A stretch of DNA of 64,000 nt from Sphagnum magellanicum. Lineage: Eukaryota; Streptophyta; Sphagnopsida; Sphagnales; Sphagnaceae. A program made the translations under genes and the position numbers. Positions 14,531 through 23,731 of this stretch are shown here, in pieces; within the stretch, counting starts at the first letter, position 1, and every line of letters starts with the position of its first letter. The stretch lies in the NCBI GenBank assembly GCA_021904315.1, contig CM038918.1, positions 10,741,349-10,805,348 on the forward strand, written 5' to 3'. The notes beneath the pieces are model-generated. The model saw nothing but the letters and a program-made list of their open reading frames with translations. It ran no database searches and was not told the DNA's origin.

Positions 14531-15365
14531 CTACATCACAAATGTTTGGAAAAAAAACAACTCTGGGTAGGCTATGGTATTTAACTACATTTCGGTTTTG
14601 GCCAAGCAACTACAGTGGTCTCCGCTACTTATACAGCCACTTTCTGGGGCCATTTACTTAAGTGGTCTCAGCCCCACCTAGTAGGTACCTAGTAGAAAAG
14701 CAGCTAAAAAAAGTCCTGATCTTCAAGCACGGGCAAGGTTCAAAAAACATTTAAACCCTCGCCGGAACAGTGTAAAAAAAAACCAAAAACAAAACTGTGC
14801 ACCGACTTCTCACTTAAGGTAAAGTTACTCACAAGTTAGGGTTATTAGAGGGCAACAGGCATGCAAAAGTGACATCTGTCTAGTAAAAAACTCTGGAGTA
14901 AAAAAAATTGCAAGTTAGGTTTAAAAAGTAAAGCCCCCCGGCTAGAGAAAGTGAATGGTCAAGAGTTTTTTTGTATTTACTTATGGTAAAAAAGAGAGGC
15001 GGGTGAGTTTGGGGGCTCTGGAGGGGGGCTTGGGAAATGGATTGGGGTTGTGGAAATCATGACCGACGGCTTGGATGCAACACTACCAGAGAAAGAATAA
15101 TTTGGTGATCATTACTGACGGCTTGGATTGAGTAAACAATTAGGTCTGGAGATACTCGCATGACTTAAGAGATGGTCAGCGGAAGCTCATTTTTAGGGCA
15201 TTTCCCGCCCATCCCCAGAACCCCCCTCCACCTCCCCCCGGTCCCACCCGCCCCACCCAATTTCACGTAAAATAATTTATTAATAAATATCCGCCTTGGA
15301 CGACAAGCCTCCTCACGACACCAAAACCTGCAAGAAAAAGTGAAAAACTCTGTACACTTTATACA

Positions 15366-15405
15366 AAGTGTAGGAGGTGGGTGGGTGGGTGGGTGGGGTG
15401 GGGGA
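15366..15405 (+). repeat. GGTG-rich G-tract cluster
   Basis: At least five GGG tracts separated by single T residues, then GGGG and GGGGG. This has the form of a G-quadruplex motif on the + strand. A C-rich stretch at 15205-15260 gives similar potential on the opposite strand. Confidence 0.5.
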
Positions 15406-16087
15406 AGTAACTGGTAGGTACCTATAATCAGGCAAAAAAGCACCAAACTCCCCTCTCAGATCTAGGTAGGTCGGTTGCTGAGAGGCTGGTCTGTATGTCT
15501 GTCATTGCTGAAGATCATGATTAGGTATGGACTAGGTAACCCTATTGCCCTGGTTACCTTGAGCCCTGCCTATATATAGGCTGTTGCACGCCATCCCATT
15601 TGTTATTTTCCTCTTTCTAGCTATTTTGGCTACAAGGTAACTTACCTACCTATGTATTTCTAGGAGGTTGATACAACCAGCCAGGCTAATGGAGGGGTGT
15701 AACTACCATGCTCAGAGCCAATAAATGATTGCCGTGTCAGCCAATTTTCTCAAAAGCCTTGAACAGGGTGAACCAGGTGCAAATTTAGGTAGGTAGGAAA
15801 AATGGTAAAAAGGGAAAGGCGTATAGGCTAGGTGTGTTGTATATATATATATTTATCTACCCATCTCTTCAACAAACCATTTCCCTTTCATGTTACATCC
15901 TCTATTACATGAGCTTTAATAGGTACCTAGTTGGGAATTAAACCACATGGTCATGAGAGGAGGATTTTGGGCCAATGAGATAGGGGCCCTGACATTAGGT
16001 CACTCCTTCTTCACATGCCCTCCATTAACTTCTCTCTACATGGATGTCAAACAAAAAATCCTTTTATTGGCTTGTGACCTATTCATC

Positions 16088-16150
16088 AAGGGGGTGAGGA
16101 GGGGGAGCGGGGAGAGGGAGGAGGAGGAGGAGGAGGAGTGGGGGGGGGAT
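16088..16150 (+). repeat. Purine-rich GGA/GAG tract with G runs
   Basis: Almost only G and A for about 60 bases: GGGGG and GGGG runs, then a (GAG)n microsatellite, then nine G. Potential G-quadruplex or triplex-forming DNA. Confidence 0.6.
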
Positions 16151-16691
16151 CATGTCGTAGTGGTGACACACACAAAGGACTCACCTTAAAGAGTTACTAC
16201 CTACTAGGTACTAGCAGCGACCCAGTTACCCAATCTGACACGGAGGGCTTTGGCCATTTGTGGATCAAACCGCGTAAACCTACCACCTCGCTTTTAAAAC
16301 TCAGCCCCAGTGTCCCCTCCTCCCCCCCTACCTCCCCAAAAAAAGAGGATTGAATGGCAACGATTTTTTAATTTTACTTTACTCCTTTTATACTATATAT
16401 TATATCCTTGTTTATTTTCTTTCATTTTTTGGTTCTTTTTCTCATGTTATGGAGATTTGCTTGTGTGGCAAAAATGCAGCCACAGCCCATGGGATGAGGT
16501 GGCCATGTTGTCCTATGTGGCAGGCAGAAAGATCATGGTGGTGTTACTTTTTTTTTTGGGTCTAGGTGAAACTTTTCTTTTTGGGCAGGGGGGGCGGGGG
16601 TTTTGTGAGCCCAGGATTAGACTCTAAATTGCTAGCAATAGCTATGTGGTGACAAGGGGGAAAGAAAAGACAATGTCAATATTGGCCAGAG

Positions 16692-17053
16692 GGAACCAGC
16701 ACCCACCAGCAGGATGGATGGATGGCATGTGGACAGAGAATACTTTCTCATTGTTTTCCTCTCCTATAACTAACCATAGTGAACTAATAACCATGGTGGT
16801 TAGCTATGTACTAATCATAACACACCTACCCACTTACCTACCTACCTATGACCTTGTAGCCAACAAGTGCCTTTATGTACTCACCTGCTAACTTAGTTAC
16901 CTCTTACATTCCCTGCCTACTTGCCTACTAGGTATACTTAGGCACTTACATAGGTAGTTACTAGTTACTTCAGTAGTGTGAGGTGGAATTAGAGGGTTTT
17001 TACAAGAGAGGTTACCAAGGTGGAATAGCTTTCCAATGGATTGTGCGCTGGTG
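16692..17053. mobile_element. Second copy of the 366-bp foldback element, inverted and degraded
   Basis: Begins GAACCAGCACCCACCAGC and carries AACCATGGTGGTTAGC and TACC clusters. It ends at GTGCGCTGGTG (17043-17053). Read on the opposite strand, its first ~130 bp align with 63085-63190 of the copy near the right end, and the total length is nearly the same. The right terminus is eroded. Confidence 0.5.
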
Positions 17054-18116
17054 TAAATTTCATGATTTAAATTCACAATTACTTGCTTCACAACCTATTA
17101 TTTGGCTTGGGTGTGTCTAAAAATCAAAGTCCAGGACACACACCAGACAATCAATAGTCAGAATGCTATTGATGCACATAGCTTTTCCCAGGATCCCAAT
17201 ACTCTGCCATGGCACACATCACTTCCCCCAGAATAAGGCCTTGTGCACATCTGAGTGTTGGTGTAAACATTTTTCACATCTCCAAAAACGAAATCAGAAT
17301 TCATGCAACCATCAAATCTTATGAAAAAACCACTCCCCTTTCAATTAAAAACATACCTTTATCAAAATTGTATCCTTCCCAGTTTTGAGTGCACATCCGA
17401 AGTTTCATTGGCAAATTTACATGTTATAATGGAGAAGGAAGAGGGTTGTCAACAAAGGTGAGGAAGTGCCAAAGATTATGGAAAATAGGTAGGGTTAAGG
17501 GCCATGGGAGGTAGGGAAAACGCAAGTGACATGATGGTGGGTTTAAGTGTTGGGAGTTGGACTAAAATATTCCAACTGGAGCTCTATGATTTGTGAGAAT
17601 TCAACTCTAATAAATTAAGTTATTTCCAGGAAATCTCGGTGTTGGAATTTGGCTAGAACTCACCAAATTTGCTGATTGGTAAGGGATTGAAAGGGTTGCA
17701 CCCCAACTAGAAGTCAATGGCTCAAATCTGTTTGGGAAGCTACAAATGTGGTGGAGGAGGGGTAAAAGGGGTAGAGTGAACACTAGTGATGTGTCAAAAT
17801 AGTCCATATCACTAGGTACTCCCAATGAATGAATGAGAGTTGATCCGCTCTTATCACTAACACAGATGATGAAAAAAAAAGGTTAGATTGAAACCCACAA
17901 GATACATGTTAAGAAAAGTCAAACTTTCAACCTACTTATCAAAGTTGATGAAGATTGAAGATTGTTTGCTCCAGAGCTTCAAAGCAAGTTTTGGGAAGTC
18001 TTTCCAAGGGGGTTGTTAAGTGGGGAAAACAAAAAAAAAAGCCATGTGGTACAGTTTTGACAGTAGTTAGTTCAGGGGAACAGGACCAAAAACCTGAACC
18101 AACTAACTCTTGCACA

Positions 18117-18141
18117 TACATATATATATATATATATATAC
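18117..18141 (+). repeat. (TA)n microsatellite
   Basis: A run of about ten TA dinucleotides between ACATACA and CCTGG. Confidence 0.8.
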
Positions 18142-20199
18142 CTGGCAAAATTTGACACCTGTCTGTTCAATAATTCATTAAAATTTTGAAAATTTTTTTT
18201 TTGAAAAAATAAAATATTCTTGAAGATGCAATAAATTTCCTTCACCCAATTTTTTTTTCTCTTTGGAGACTTTTTTATTTATTTTTAAAAAATTCATCAT
18301 TTATGAAAACAATATAATTAGTGTCCAAGCTGCCAAGGTTACTATGGTATCTAGGGATTAGGGAGATGCCCATATGTAGATAGGGATAGAAATGTTGATG
18401 AGAGAAGTGATGATAGGACTTGTTCTTCCTTCCCATTTTCTCAATAGGATAAAATAAAATAAGAGTGCCCAAAAAATTTTAAAATTAAAATTTTAAGTCA
18501 AGTGTTATGTAGTTGAATAGCAACTGATTTGGGCCCCACCACCAAAAGCTCCACTGCACCACCACCTCCTCCTTTTGTTGCGTAGAAACTTACTTTGGTA
18601 GGCCCCACACAGAACTCTGAGTCACTCACGAGGCAGAAGCTGGACCGCACGATAGAATTCCGAAAGGGTATGAAAGTAATTTCACTTACTAAATTTCGTG
18701 AAAACCGCATTAGTAACAAAATTTTAACCCAACCAAAAAAATAGAAAGAATCGTTCAGTAGCCAATGGTTGTTGCTCCTTTGGCGGTAACTTGTAACTTC
18801 CTCTAGGGCCCACGGGCAGTAATTTATTTTTACTCGTCACCAATACTGGGGTCACTTATATATATATCTTTACGGCTCAATAGTACCCATGAACCACGAC
18901 CGTAGATCCTGCTCGAATCCAACGGTGGAACGTGTTTCAACCACATATCTTATTATGCTTGGGGGGCGGGGTGGGGGGTACGGTCGCCGTCTCTTCGTCG
19001 AGTTGCACTTTTGGCCTTTTTACCATGTCCTTTTTCCTGGTCTATTGTATAGGTAAGAAAATCTGTAACATCATCATCCTCCTCCTCCTCCTAGCGTAGT
19101 AAATAATAGGTGAATAAATTTAGTTTTTACTGCACTTGTTCGCTACTAAGTTTCCTGCGAGTAGTAGAAAGAGAGAGAGAGAGTTTCAGGTGCCAGGAAG
19201 GTGCACAGAAAGAACAACAAACAAGGTAAAGAAAGATCTGTACAAAATTTTCATAGTTTATGCCGATTCCAAGACCATATTCTAAAGCATAATCTCCCAT
19301 CCCATAAGGGAGGGGTTATTCCATTCTTGAAGAGGGTTCTTCAGTTCTATGGCAGCATATTCGGAGCGGGTTCTTCCATTTTCTGCAGCATCCTTACATA
19401 GGATTAACACCCTTGGGATGAGGGCATCACCAAAATGGGGCCCTACACTCGGACTATCACCTCACATGCGGCCTTCCAATAATGCCCTCACACCAAGGCA
19501 TTAACCTTACACTTATTACCTTACGCATACTGGGAACCCCCTTCCCTTCTTTCCCCACCCCCCTAATTTCCGCCTTTTCATAGCCCCAGAAGGGGACCCA
19601 CAAGGTTTTCCAAAAACAAAAACCCTCCCCAAAATTTTTATAAAAAAAAACACAAACAAACAAACAAAGCAACCAAATGAGTCTTAACTTGTGGGGAAGG
19701 AAAACCTGGCCCTTGCCTTATTGCAACACACTTGACTCCATGGTGTGATTTAACATATTTTTCTAGGTCCATGGAGAGGATATGTGCAAGGAAACTGCTT
19801 TGTTCCGCATTAACCTAATTGCAAGGTACATAAGGAGGGCCAGGGTGAGACCATGTTGTTGGTACCTTTGCCTTTTTGAGCAAGGCACTCTTAATGGTCA
19901 TATTAAGCCCCCCAAAATGTTAGATTTGAACTGGGAGACCTTGAGGATTTAGTCTAAAGCATGGGATGTTTGTAATATTTAGAAATAATTTAAATGGATT
20001 TTGGGATTTTTTTACCATGGTACCTATTTCCTGGGTGCTGGTTCACCCAAAGGCCATGAGGAGGTGTGAGGAACTCTTTGTTTGGCATGATCCTCCTCCG
20101 GAAACAAAAAATTTCCATCAATCCGGACCTTTCTAATCATAGTGGATATTGTAACAGCTAGCCTATACCATTTCAGCCAAGTCACACAATTTGGTAACA

Positions 20200-20280
20200 A
20201 CATCCCATCCCCTCCCCTCCCCCTTTCCACTCCAAACCCTCCCCTCCCCTCCACCCCACCGCACCCCACCGCACCCAATC
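20200..20280 (+). repeat. C-rich tandem CCCCT/CACCC tract
   Basis: Repeated CCCCTCCCCT and CACCCCACCG units. The opposite strand has many regularly spaced G runs. Confidence 0.6.
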
Positions 20281-20541
20281 CCCAACCGAGTCTTCCCTTT
20301 TGATATTATTTCACATGTGGGGCCAAAATGATCTTGTTGGGCCATAGCTTTGTGAAATGAAAATTTTACCATGGCTAATTTTACTATGGTATGTTACATC
20401 TGACAGTCTTTATTAGCCATCAACTCACTAAATTTACCCACAAACCCTCATTAGTAAGTTTTTGGCAACAGGCTTTTTTTCTTTTTTGAACTTTTTACAT
20501 CATTTAAAAACTCCTATCTCTAGGCTGAAATCTCTACTTGG

Positions 20542-20584
20542 AAAAAAAAAAAAAAAGGGGGGGGGGGGGGGGGGGGGGGGGGGG
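20542..20584 (+). repeat. A(15)-G(28) homopolymer tract
   Basis: Fifteen A are followed directly by 28 G, then TACC. Other extreme tracts in this zone are 17 G at 12866-12882 and 24 C at 21600-21623. Length may be imprecise in the assembly. Confidence 0.85.
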
Positions 20585-21236
20585 TACCTTACTATAATGG
20601 TCCATAATGCTTGAAATTTCCAAATCTACTCTATTATTGACATAATGATAATAATATTTCAAAAAAGTGGTATAGTAAACAAAGTCTTTAAATATCTCCC
20701 GAAATATTATTGCATGATTTGCATACAAAACAGAGGTATCCAATTTATCGAAAAAAAATTTTAAAGGATTTTTTTACTGAAAAACTCCAAAGTTCAAACA
20801 CAATTTTTTTTCTTTTTTCCAGCTCCCAAAATCTTTTTGAAATATTATATAAGATTACAATAAAAGAGATATTCACGCCAATCAGAGAAGTGAGTAAGGT
20901 ACGGTTAATTCAAGTTGCGGTTGGATTATCCCTACCCTACTCAACAGCCAGTAAAAATATATGTCCATTTGGGAGGTAGGTAGGTAAAAATTAATCTTGG
21001 CTGGCGTGAAAATTTGGATTATCGGGCAGGTAGGTAGGTAATACATCCCCAGGTAGTAAAAACTGAAAACTTACCCACGCCCGGTAGCTAGCTAAAGTAT
21101 CTATCTCCAACAAGTAGGTAGGTAAAAAAATACATCCCATCTTGAAGGTAGGTAGGTAGATAGATAGTTCTATCTAGACGCTAGGTAAAGTTTTTTTAAT
21201 CTATCCGATAAGTGAGTAGGTAAAAGTATATCCATC

Positions 21237-21618
21237 TCCTGCGGCCTAAGTGATCGTGGTATAATAATAACTACCTACCTAGTAGTAAACTGTAAGGGGG
21301 CCCGATGCTCTTGGTGGCAACTTTTTACCTACCTACTAACCTACTGGACCTATAAGTTACTTACCAATCGGGTCGGGTGGGGGGGGGGTGAAAAACTTGG
21401 GTTCAGTTACCCAAGGGTAAAAATATCTCCTGCGGCATCAGTGATCGTGGTATACCTATAACAAGTAAGTAGTAATAGTAAAAAAAACTGTGAGGGCCCC
21501 GCTGCTATTGGTGGCAACTTTTTTACCTACCTACAGAACCTAGAAGTTACTTACTTACCAATCGGGAGTAAGTAGGGGTGAAAAATCAAGTCGGGTTAAC
21601 CCCCCCCCCCCCCCCCCC
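21237..21618 (+). repeat. 191-bp tandem duplication
   Basis: Copies at 21237-21427 and 21428-21618 share TCCTGCGGC, AGTGATCGTGGTAT, CTATTGGTGGCAACTTTTT-type and AAGTTACTTACCAATCGGG blocks, with TACC clusters in each. The second copy runs into a 24-C tract. Related GGTA-rich sequence extends upstream to about 20970. Confidence 0.75.
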
Positions 21619-21623
21619 CCCCC
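21600..21623 (+). repeat. C(24) homopolymer tract
   Basis: Twenty-four C between GGGTTAA and AGGGGTTAA, at the end of the second copy of the 191-bp duplication. Confidence 0.85.
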
Positions 21624-21889
21624 AGGGGTTAAAAATCGGTGCCGACGTGTCCCAGGACAGAGTGGTGGGTGGGAAGAAAAACTGGCGATTCCGTGTCATA
21701 ATAAAGTAGGTAAAAAGTTAGGAAAAGTGAGGAAAAGTTAAAATTATAGATAGGAAGGGAGCAGGGTTTCTGTTCTGTGGCCAAATTTAGCCAATTGGCT
21801 AAATTCTTTTTCAAAGTGGCTAAACACATGTGGTTTTTATAGGTTTTCTAGTCTTCAAATTTCCAAAATATAATATACAAAATTTCTTA

Positions 21890-22330
21890 CAAAATCGCCA
21901 GATTTCTCTATTCGCTTCTAGTAGCATGTAACCCAAAATGTGAAGGACGCTTAAACATTTTTATTTTTTTGTAGCCAGATTTGGCTAAACTGCCTTCTGG
22001 ATGATCACCTCTTTAGCTTCATCACTTTTTCTCTTTTTTTTGACCCCTTGGGAACAGGGTTTTCTTCTAAGGATTTTGGGACGTAATCAAAGAGGTGATT
22101 ATCCAGAAAATAAGTTAGCCAAATCTGGCTAAACATTACATATGAAAGTATGGGGAAAAAAAAAAGTAGTATCCTTCTATATTCTTAGCTACCTATTAGA
22201 ACTCAGCATAAAAATTTGGCGATTAGGAATTTTCGGTTCAAAGTCGAAATTGGGCCTTTTTTTTTTGCTCATGAAAAATCCTTTGGCATATAGGTCGAAA
22301 TCATATTTTTCAGGTCGAAATTTGGCGAAA
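21890..22330. mobile_element. Hairpin MITE-like element with long inverted arms
   Basis: The arms at about 21971-22014 and 22089-22134 are inverted copies over ~45 bp, each including AGCCAGATTTGGCT / AGCCAAATCTGGCT and a CTGGATGATCACCTC-type block, with a ~75-base loop. Weaker outer matches (TCGCCAGATTTC near 21895; GAAATTTGGCGA near 22317) extend the symmetry. A direct partial copy lies at about 14421-14530. No ORF. Confidence 0.6.
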
Positions 22331-22439
22331 ACTCGCCAGCAAAAGAAGACGATGCCTGGGAAGGAGGAGGGTTGTTGCTGCGGTTGGGTGGGTGGTAATT
22401 TTTTTGTTTTTACTTTTGTTACGTTTTTACTAACCTAGG

Positions 22440-23616
22440 TAGTCAAAGCGCATGGAATGCGGGATGCGCATGGACATGCGGAGGAGAGAGAGAGAGAGAG
22501 AGGAGAGCGTGATGGTCATCGCTGCTCTCCTCAAGCGCTGCTGCTTTGTCCTCTTGTGCAGCTGCTGCTGTCTTCGCTTCCTCTACTACTACATCAACTG
22601 TTGGTGATGTTGTTACTGTTGTTGTTGTGATTGTGTTTGTTAGCACTTTCCTGTCAGTATCTCCTCCTCCTCCCTCCTCCTCTAAAGAAGCCCCGTCTTC
22701 TTCTTCTTCTTCTTCTTCTATTACACCCTGTTTGTGTTTTGCCTTCTTCCTCCTCATCTCATCTTATGCACTTCTCTCGCCTTCTCTTTTCTGCTGCACT
22801 ACTACTGCTACTACTACCCATACATACATGTGCCTTCTTCCGGCCTCCTCCGTTTGTGTTTTGTGACTTGCTGTGTTTTGTTTGGTTTTGTCCCATTTGA
22901 GTTGTTGCGCTTGGTCGTGTTTGGTTTGTTGCGTCGTGGTGGTGGTGGTGGTGGTGGTGTTCTGGGTTTTGTGGGTGTTGGGTGGGTCGGTGGTTTGTTT
23001 GTTTGCTCCCTCCCTCCTTAGGTGGCTGGCGGCGTTGTTGTTTTGGTTTGTGGATTTATTGTCCTTGAACCAGACTCGCATCTGCTTCTTCTTCTTTTGT
23101 TGCTTCTTTCTAGTTTTGAAACCGCTGTCTGTGCCCACGCATCTCGCTGTTTTTTCTTTGCACAGAGAGAGAGAGACATAGAGGCAGGGAGGCAGGGAGA
23201 CAGGGAGACAGAGTTGTTTGATTTGCTTTTGTGTGAGAACAAAAGACGGCGGCCGTGTTTATTCTTGAAATCATCACGCACACACGCTCTGCGCGAGCGA
23301 CGAGTGCATCATGACGATTGATTGAGGGAAATGACGAGAAACGATCCTTATTCGTGTTGTTCTGGAAGATTCAAAGCTGCTCGTGTGTGCGTCGTCAGTT
23401 GTTGTCCTTCTTCTGATCAATGCTATGGGGCTTTGAAGCTGTGAGGAGGAAAGAGAGAGATAGAGAGAGTCTTTCTGCTTGCTTGCTTGAGGAGATCGGT
23501 GACGGAAGAGGAAGGCAGAAAAAGAATGGTATGGTAATGTACACCCCAAGTGGTGTTTGGAAGCAGGCTGGTTTGAGGAGTTCGACTACGCCCCTCTCCT
23601 CCTCCTCCTCCTCCTC
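22440..23616 (+). promoter_or_regulatory. TIC leader/promoter, low-complexity and strand-asymmetric
   Basis: The stretch just upstream of the TIC start is clearly richer in G+C than the surrounding DNA. It is built of microsatellites: (GA)n near 22481-22503, CTT/CTC runs near 22660-22760, GTT/GTG runs near 22610 and 22936-22960, GAGAGA near 23165-23177 and 23450, and CTC repeats up to 23615. Long parts of the + strand have very few A residues. Pyrimidine-rich and GA-rich leaders are common just upstream of plant genes. I cannot place the transcription start, and no convincing TATA box stands out. Confidence 0.5.
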
Positions 23617-23620
23617 ATGA
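23420..23620 (+). promoter_or_regulatory. Upstream ORF whose stop overlaps the TIC start codon
   Basis: A 66-codon ORF begins at ATG 23420 and ends with TGA at 23618-23620. That stop overlaps the first TIC ATG (23617-23619) as ATGA. The peptide is Arg/Glu-rich and then Ser-rich (encoded by the CTC repeat) and does not look like a conserved protein. If the transcript starts upstream of 23420, ribosomes must pass or reinitiate after it. Its translation is inferred. Confidence 0.35.
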
Positions 23621-23731
23621 TGGACAGAGGGCGAGAGCCGCGGCGCAGCGGTGGTGCAGAACGAGGAGGAGGAGGAGGCCCCGTGTCTGCACCTCGCCGT
23701 CCTCGAACCAGCGGATTCAAAGATGCCTCAG
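23617..23731 (+). CDS. TIC: TIC exon 1 (start exon)
   Basis: Encodes residues 1-38 plus one base of codon 39. Two adjacent ATGs (23617, 23620) open it. The second has G at +4 and gives MDRGREPRR, the family N-terminus. A Gly-rich stretch follows, then SGFKDAS, matching the family's SFRDSP-like segment. Donor TCAG|GTTGAG. The following 573-bp intron carries a (GCAG)n/(TGAC)n microsatellite at about 24199-24241. Confidence 0.85.

Larger units (their letters stand above)
13571..16691. other. Mixed repeat DNA, no gene seen
   Basis: Moderate G+C, many short repeats and GGTA clusters. ACGGCTTGGATG-like words recur at 15066 and 15118, and ATCCAACGGT occurs at 14042 and, slightly changed, at 18917; such words are common in plant intergenic repeats. 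The 104-codon frame at 13829-14143 has no recognisable content. Confidence 0.5.
17054..20541. other. Intergenic DNA, no gene seen
   Basis: Moderate G+C. A GAGAGA run at 19167-19180 and CTC/CAT repeats at 19071-19093 resemble leader sequence, but nothing coding follows. A fragment of the foldback-element end, GGGTGCTGGTTCACCC, lies at about 20033-20048. Confidence 0.5.
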
